From Paenibacillus plantarum (GTDB taxonomy: Bacteria > Bacillota > Bacilli > Paenibacillales > NBRC-103111), in assembly GCF_013141695.1 (NCBI RefSeq), contig NZ_WHNY01000075.1:1-64000 (forward strand): a DNA stretch of 64,000 bases, in the 5' to 3' direction. Below are positions 59,660 through 64,000 of the stretch, one piece after another. The position numbers were made by a program, and so were the translations under genes. The notes under the pieces were generated by a model, which saw nothing but the letters and a program-made list of their open reading frames with translations, did not search any database and had not been told where the DNA came from. Each line of letters opens with the position of its first letter. Position 1 is the first letter of the stretch.

Positions 59660-60644
59660 TAAATACGTATCTTACCTACTTGTGTTGGTATTCGTATTAA
59701 TGCTCAATTTCTGGCTTCCTCGGCTTTTGCCGGGGGGGCCCGTTGAGTATATTACAGGCGGCGGCGAAGAGGGCGTTGTATTTCTGACTGAAGCACAGAA
59801 GGCGGCCATGCTGGAGTATTACCATTTGAATGACTCGGTAGGCGTACAGTTTATCAAATATGTACAAGGAATTTTTACATTTGATTTCGGCTTATCGATC
59901 AATTATAAAGCGCCTGTGTATACGATCATTTTGGAGCGCTTGCCTTGGACGATCGGAATTGTGGGGATTTCCAGCCTTTTTTCCATTATCATCGGTTTAC
60001 TAGCTGGACTATTCTCAGCCTGGCGTTATCCAGGTAAATCAGACCGCGGTATGTTCTTATCCATGCTTAGCTTGAGTACGATCCCTGAGTTTGTCATTGG
60101 GATGGTCCTTCTCATCCTAATGGCGGTTAAGTTAAAATGGCTCCCACTGAGCGGTGCTCAAACGGCATTTTTACGCTCAGATTTGTGGATGGATCATGCT
60201 GTGGATATCGCTCGCCATGCGGTAATGCCTGCCCTAACCCTTACAATTGGAAGTATTGCAGGGATCTATTTACTTTTGCGAAATGAAGCTATCCGCGTTC
60301 GTAACGAACCGTATATAGAGTTTGCTTCGGCCAAAGGCATTGGCTCACGAGGAATCATTCTGCGTCATATTGCCCGTAATGCAGCACTACCGCTAGTAAC
60401 GTTGATTATTATTCGTATAGGTGCGTTGTTGGCGGGTTCCATTCTTGTCGAGACCGTCTTTGCATACCCTGGTGTTGGGAAGTTACTCCAAGAGGCCATT
60501 CTAGGAAGAGATTATCCCTTATTGCACGGTCTATTTTTGATGATGACCCTTTTTGTGCTGTTGCTAAATTTTATCGCAGACTTCCTATATCCATTCTTGG
60601 ATCCGCGGATTCGGAAAACAGTGAAAAGAGGTGAGCAAGCATGA
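59646..60644 (+). CDS. ABC transporter permease (DppB/NikB type)
   Basis: A 332-residue membrane protein starting 14 bases inside the binding-protein gene, with AAGGTG upstream. N-terminal helix, then an external segment (GGPVEYITGGGEEG), then five more helices. The EAA loop is EFASAKGIGSRGIILRHIARNAALP, and the end LLNFIADFLYPFLDPRIRK is typical of DppB/NikB. Coupled by ATGA to the next gene. It forms the channel with the permease half of the following protein. Confidence 0.92.
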   Translation: MLKNNKYVSYLLVLVFVLMLNFWLPRLLPGGPVEYITGGGEEGVVFLTEAQKAAMLEYYHLNDSVGVQFIKYVQGIFTFDFGLSINYKAPVYTIILERLPWTIGIVGISSLFSIIIGLLAGLFSAWRYPGKSDRGMFLSMLSLSTIPEFVIGMVLLILMAVKLKWLPLSGAQTAFLRSDLWMDHAVDIARHAVMPALTLTIGSIAGIYLLLRNEAIRVRNEPYIEFASAKGIGSRGIILRHIARNAALPLVTLIIIRIGALLAGSILVETVFAYPGVGKLLQEAILGRDYPLLHGLFLMMTLFVLLLNFIADFLYPFLDPRIRKTVKRGEQA

Positions 60645-62251
60645 AGCTAACTTGGTCTCAGCGAGTAGGTTTGCTGCTTTTCGGCATCTATGTGGTAGTG
60701 GCTTTATTCGGGCCAATGCTTACTAAGACCTCACCTTTTTCGATAGATGGCGAACGGTTATTACCTCCATCCGGGCAATATTGGTTAGGAACGAACACCA
60801 TTGGTCAGGACATATATAGTCAGCTTGTGCATGGCGCTAGAACGAATCTCTCTATTGGGATGATGGTTGCAGTCATCAGTACACTGTTAAGCGCGAGCTT
60901 AGGGTTGCTTGCCGGCTATTCCAAAAGATTAGATCCACTGCTTAATGGATTGGCTAATATGATGCTAGTTCTACCATCGTTGCTGCTTATTCTGATCGTT
61001 GCTTCTTTTACGGGAGGTGGTACTTGGCAGCTCATTCTAACGTTGGGCTTCCTAACTTGGCCGGGTTATATGAAACTGATTCGTGCTTCCGTCCTATCTT
61101 TGAAAGAAAGAGAATTCGTCAGAGCTGCACAGCTGTATAAGGGGAAAACGGGATACATTTTGTTTCGACATCTTCTTCCTTTTATTTGGCCGCTTGTACG
61201 AACAAAGTTTATACTCACGTTTCGTTCTGCCATAGCGATGGAAGCCAGCTTGTCTTTTCTAGGCATAGGCAATCCTAGCACCGTATCATGGGGCAAAATG
61301 CTGCAGGATGCGTTTGGTCGAACACAAACGTTTATGACAGATGCTTGGCAATGGATGATCGTTCCGCCTTCAGTTGCAATCCTTTTCGTCACCATTGCTC
61401 TAGCACTTATTGGAGAGAGCAAGATTGTAGGAAATCAATTTGCGGCGAAGTTGAATCGAAGAGAGAGCCGTGTTACTGAAGTGGAAAGACAAGCGCAGTT
61501 ACTTGAAGATGCAGATGACCACCTTGAAGCCATTGTCGTTCGGGATTTAACGGTTGTCTATGGAGATAAACCTATCATTCATCCTATTTCCTTCGTTGTG
61601 AAGCAGGGGAGTATAACCTCCTTAGTTGGTGAATCTGGATCAGGTAAAACAACGATGGCTCGTACCCTTTATGGGTTAGTGCCGCATGAAGCGGTAGAGG
61701 GAACCATTCAGATAGCCGGTCACTCCATATACAGAGATGGTGAGTCGGACGCGATGCAGAGATGGGTGGATGCGGCTTATATTTTCCAAGATCCTAGGAA
61801 TAGCTTCAATCCCATTATGACAATTGGCAAGCAATTTTATGAAACGATGAAGCTCCAAACAAACCTGGAGCAGAAACATGAGGCTGCAATCGCCGCACTT
61901 GCAGAGGTGCAACTTGGTGCCGATGTCATGATCTTATACCCGCATCAATTAAGTGGAGGCATGCTAAGTAGAGCATTAATCGCGTTAGCGCTTGTGAACA
62001 AACCCAAAGTGCTGATTGCGGATGAACCTACGGGGGCTTTGGATCCGATCGTCAAAAGAGAAGTATTCGACCTCCTTGTCAAGAAAGTGAAGGAGTATCG
62101 GATGACACTTCTATTAATCACACATGATATGCCAGCTGCGCTGCATATTTCCGATGAGATCATCGTGCTTCAGGATGGCAAGCAGGTGGAAGGTGAGCAG
62201 AAGCAGCATTATTTAAGGAAAGGCAAGCAGCTATATCATCAATTCGTATAA
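60641..62251 (+). CDS. fused ABC permease-ATPase (DppC/NikC plus DppD/NikD)
   Basis: A 536-residue protein. Residues 1-270 are a DppC/NikC-type permease (RVGLLLFGIYVVVALFGPML, GTNTIGQDIYSQLVHGARTNL, EAA loop EFVRAAQLYKGKTGYILFRHLLP). After a short linker, residues about 300-536 are an ABC ATPase with Walker A GESGSGKT (330-337), Q-loop FQDP, signature LSGGM, Walker B VLIADEPT and His switch ITHD. In most oligopeptide or nickel importers these are two genes. Here the frame is uninterrupted, so the fusion is real in this sequence. The ATPase half should pair with the separate ATPase from the next gene. Confidence 0.88.
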   Translation: MKLTWSQRVGLLLFGIYVVVALFGPMLTKTSPFSIDGERLLPPSGQYWLGTNTIGQDIYSQLVHGARTNLSIGMMVAVISTLLSASLGLLAGYSKRLDPLLNGLANMMLVLPSLLLILIVASFTGGGTWQLILTLGFLTWPGYMKLIRASVLSLKEREFVRAAQLYKGKTGYILFRHLLPFIWPLVRTKFILTFRSAIAMEASLSFLGIGNPSTVSWGKMLQDAFGRTQTFMTDAWQWMIVPPSVAILFVTIALALIGESKIVGNQFAAKLNRRESRVTEVERQAQLLEDADDHLEAIVVRDLTVVYGDKPIIHPISFVVKQGSITSLVGESGSGKTTMARTLYGLVPHEAVEGTIQIAGHSIYRDGESDAMQRWVDAAYIFQDPRNSFNPIMTIGKQFYETMKLQTNLEQKHEAAIAALAEVQLGADVMILYPHQLSGGMLSRALIALALVNKPKVLIADEPTGALDPIVKREVFDLLVKKVKEYRMTLLLITHDMPAALHISDEIIVLQDGKQVEGEQKQHYLRKGKQLYHQFV

Positions 62252-62269
62252 TGAGAAGCTGGGCTGGGA

Positions 62270-63088
62270 GTGAATACATTGTTACGTGTTGATCAAGTGT
62301 CCAAACATTTTACAAGTGGCAAAAAAGGGCAAATCACGAAAGCTGTTGATGAAATTTCTCTTACGTTACAGCCCAATGAAATATTTGCGTTGATTGGAGA
62401 GAGCGGTTCAGGCAAGTCAACACTTGCCGAGTTAATTGCAGGCTTACAGCAGCCAACAAGTGGGACCATTACGTGGACGGAAGAATGGCGAGAAAGCAAG
62501 AAGGATAAGAAGGATAATGAGGATAGCAAGGATAACAAGGATAACAAGGACGACAAGGACAAGAGAGATAAGCCGTCTTCACGCATTCAGCTTGTTTTTC
62601 AAAATCCTGACCGCTCCATGAATCCCTATTGGCGTGTGAAGGACATTATTGCCGAGCCGCTGCGCTTGAGTAAATATCCTAAGCAGAAAGCTTACAGCTT
62701 GGCGGAAGAACTGCTTGCAAAGGTGAAGCTGAACGCTGATTTTATGGATCGTTACCCATCGGAATGCTCGGGTGGCCAGAAGCAGAGGATTGCGATAGCA
62801 AGAGCATTGTCCATGTCTCCGACGTTGTTAGTTGCTGATGAAATCACCTCAGCGTTGGATCCGACCATTGAGGATGAGCTGCTGCAGCTCCTTTTATCCT
62901 TAAAGCAGTCTGAGGGAATGTCCATCCTATATATCACCCATCGATTAGACACCATTTCGGGATTCGCCGATCGTGTCGCTGTGATGAAAGATGGGGTTAT
63001 TCAGGAGATGGGCGAGACCGAAACGATTCTTGCGGAGCCGAAATCGGAGTATACGAGAGCTTTGTTGAGGGCTGTTTGGTTTGGATAG
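62270..63088 (+). CDS. ABC transporter ATPase (DppF/NikE type) with a Lys/Asp-rich insertion
   Basis: A 272-residue ATPase. The GTG at 62270 is taken; a TTG at 62279 has better spacing to GGGAG. Walker A GESGSGKST (43-51), Q-loop Gln111 (VFQNP), signature CSGGQKQR, Walker B LLVADEITSALD (Ile where Pro is usual), His switch ITHR. Residues 71-103, between the beta strand after Walker A and the Q-loop, are a low-complexity run rich in Lys, Asp and Asn, encoded by GATAACAAG-like repeats. It sits where the family has a short variable loop, so the fold may tolerate it. Last gene of the iron operon. Confidence 0.88.
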   Translation: MNTLLRVDQVSKHFTSGKKGQITKAVDEISLTLQPNEIFALIGESGSGKSTLAELIAGLQQPTSGTITWTEEWRESKKDKKDNEDSKDNKDNKDDKDKRDKPSSRIQLVFQNPDRSMNPYWRVKDIIAEPLRLSKYPKQKAYSLAEELLAKVKLNADFMDRYPSECSGGQKQRIAIARALSMSPTLLVADEITSALDPTIEDELLQLLLSLKQSEGMSILYITHRLDTISGFADRVAVMKDGVIQEMGETETILAEPKSEYTRALLRAVWFG

Positions 63089-63091
63089 GTG

Positions 63092-63318
63092 GGAGCGCTC
63101 GGAATGCGAGCGCGGTGAAGGCAATAGCGCCCTTTTGGGGCGCTATTGTGAGTTCGCCGGCCGGCGCGAGAAGAAATAAGGCCCTTTTGGGGCCTTATTT
63201 CGCCCGGAGCGTCCGGAATGCGAGCGCGGTGAAGACAATAGCGCCCTTTTGGGGCGCTATTGTGAGTTTGCCGGCCGGTGCGAGAAGAAATAAGGCCCAT
63301 TTGGGGCCTTATTTCGCC
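63092..63318. repeat. two tandem 114-bp units, each with two strong hairpins
   Basis: Copies start at 63092 and 63206 and differ at about eight positions. Each holds CAATAGCGCCC-TTTT-GGGGCGCTATTG and AAATAAGGCCC-TTTT-GGGCCTTATTT type hairpins, separated by GCCGGCCGG. Four hairpins thus follow the iron operon and could stop transcription in both directions. Confidence 0.88.
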
Positions 63319-63377
63319 TCAACCGCCCGAATCACCCACAGTGCCCGCTTGCTAGCCGCGCAATCCCCCCGCTAATC

Positions 63378-63406
63378 AAAAAACTCCAGCCCCCAAAAAG
63401 GGGCTG
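63378..63406 (-). terminator. terminator of the right-edge gene
   Basis: CAGCCCC/GGGGCTG stem (63387-63406) followed on the minus strand by a T run (A run at 63378-63383 on the plus strand). Confidence 0.85.
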
Positions 63407-63422
63407 AAGCTCTACCATTTCC

Positions 63423-63995
63423 CTATTCCGTTACCTTCTGCATCTTCCCCGGATTGTTGATCTTATACGGCACCGGGTGCTTGCTCAACTTCTTCGCGAC
63501 GATTTTACACTCGAAAGTGACGATGTCGCCGACGGCGAGCTCGAGCTTCTTGAGCGTTGCGCTGTGGCTCGACCACGCAGTACCGATGTCTAGGGCTGGA
63601 TCCAGAATGGATACAGCTTCATAAATGATGACTTCATCATCGGTGTCTGAGAAGTTGTTCGGCACGGTTGTAAACTCCGTAACTGTTGCCTTCATTTTAA
63701 CTTTTTCTTCAGGAAGTTCCAGTTTAGGGGCTTTCTCTTTTTTCGTTTTTTCCTTAGCAGGCGCTTTCTCAGCAGGAGCAGCTTGTCCATCTTCAGAAAT
63801 AACTTCAGCTTTCGCCGTTTTTGCTGCTTTGGCTGGCTTTTCTTCCGGCTCAGCAGTCTCCAATTCATCCGCAACAGCGGCATCTTCAGCTAGAGCCGCA
63901 CCACGCTGGCTATAATTCGCAGCTTGCATTTCCTTCAAATAGGAGGGATGAATGCAGTGCAGCTGCTTCGTATCCAATTCAATTACGGCTGTCAT
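63423..63995 (-). CDS. Ala/Lys/Glu-rich protein, possibly cut by the right edge
   Basis: Read from the ATG at 63995 it is 190 residues. The frame stays open to the window edge and no ribosome site is visible in the five bases upstream, so the true start may be outside. An N-terminal segment (VIELDTKQLHCIHPSYLKEMQ) is followed by a charged, low-complexity linker (about 40-95, rich in Ala, Lys, Glu, Pro). A C-terminal domain of about 95 residues follows (KATVTEFTTVPNNFSDTDDEVIIYEAV...GDIVTFECKIVAKKL), which looks like an OB-type or Sm-type beta barrel. I do not recognise the family. Terminator directly downstream. Confidence 0.65.
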   Translation of the reverse strand: MTAVIELDTKQLHCIHPSYLKEMQAANYSQRGAALAEDAAVADELETAEPEEKPAKAAKTAKAEVISEDGQAAPAEKAPAKEKTKKEKAPKLELPEEKVKMKATVTEFTTVPNNFSDTDDEVIIYEAVSILDPALDIGTAWSSHSATLKKLELAVGDIVTFECKIVAKKLSKHPVPYKINNPGKMQKVTE

Positions 63996-64000
63996 CGGAT

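Larger units (their letters stand above)
63089..63422. other. 334-bp convergent gap with tandem hairpin repeats and a terminator
   Basis: It consists of two copies of a 114-bp unit (63092-63318) and the minus-strand terminator at 63378-63406. Open frames in both directions through the repeat are repeat artefacts. Confidence 0.75.

Noticed and set aside
63001-63375. frames on both strands across the 114-bp repeats
   Set aside because: Both translate the repeat unit twice; the repeat is structural, not coding.

Overview
The window looks like chromosomal DNA of a Paenibacillus-type bacterium (Bacillota, Paenibacillaceae). The reasons are four proteins with S-layer-homology (SLH) or SLH-like anchors, CotS/CotSA-type spore-coat genes, a YesM/YesN sensor-regulator pair inside a sugar-ABC operon, many AraC-type regulators, a Fur-controlled operon with Bacillus-type 7-1-7 boxes, and AGGAGG-type ribosome binding sites with frequent TTG/GTG starts. 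I found no rRNA, tRNA, integrase, transposase or CRISPR array.

Layout, left to right. 1-1.8 kb: the end of a membrane diguanylate cyclase and a glycine-rich protein. 2.6-10.1 kb: a rhamnogalacturonan cluster (membrane AraC regulator, PL26-type exo-lyase, FG-GAP propeller protein, CE12-type acetylesterase). 10.5-12.7 kb: an SLH protein with five or six repeats. 13.1-15.2 kb: a small membrane protein and a compact FtsH-like AAA protease. 15.3-17.7 kb: a flavoprotein dehydrogenase and a Dph6-type ATP pyrophosphatase. 18.3-25.4 kb: a 7TM histidine kinase, a receiver/BTAD regulator and a 1303-residue SLH surface protein. 25.5-34.6 kb (minus strand): a six-gene mannoside-type operon in the order binding protein, two permeases, YesM, YesN, GH2 beta-mannosidase. 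35-39.5 kb: a secreted beta-helix enzyme ending in cohesin and dockerin modules, followed by a small cohesin-SLH protein, which together make a plausible cell-surface anchoring pair. 39.7-46.5 kb: an LtaS-like synthase, a lipoprotein, and a UDP-sugar operon (nucleotidyltransferase, UDP-glucose dehydrogenase, epimerase). 46.8-50.2 kb: a hyperacidic protein and a CotS/CotSA pair with a very basic tail. 50.5-56 kb: a DUF1761 membrane protein behind a promoter with two operators, and two phytanoyl-CoA-dioxygenase/AraC gene sets. 56.1-63.1 kb: an iron-repressed seven-gene operon. The right edge holds a possibly truncated Ala/Lys/Glu-rich protein.

Two things stand out as poorly described. First, the Fur-box operon at 56.1-63.1 kb couples an FmdE-like protein and two paralogous class-I-amidotransferase-fold proteins without the nucleophile cysteine to a peptide/nickel-type ABC importer whose second permease is fused to an ATPase. 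It is a candidate new iron or metallophore uptake and processing system. Second, four intergenic loci (17.9, 41.9, 53.3 and 54.9 kb) carry the same roughly 190-bp architecture: four quasi-palindromic elements of about 25 bp whose starts lie at near-identical offsets (0, 51-52, 113-114, 164-165), although the spacers between them differ. The other intergenic regions are rich in tandem repeats with periods of 5, 6, 46, 61 and 114 bp.

All functional calls come from reading motifs and remembered family knowledge. No database search or folding computation was run.
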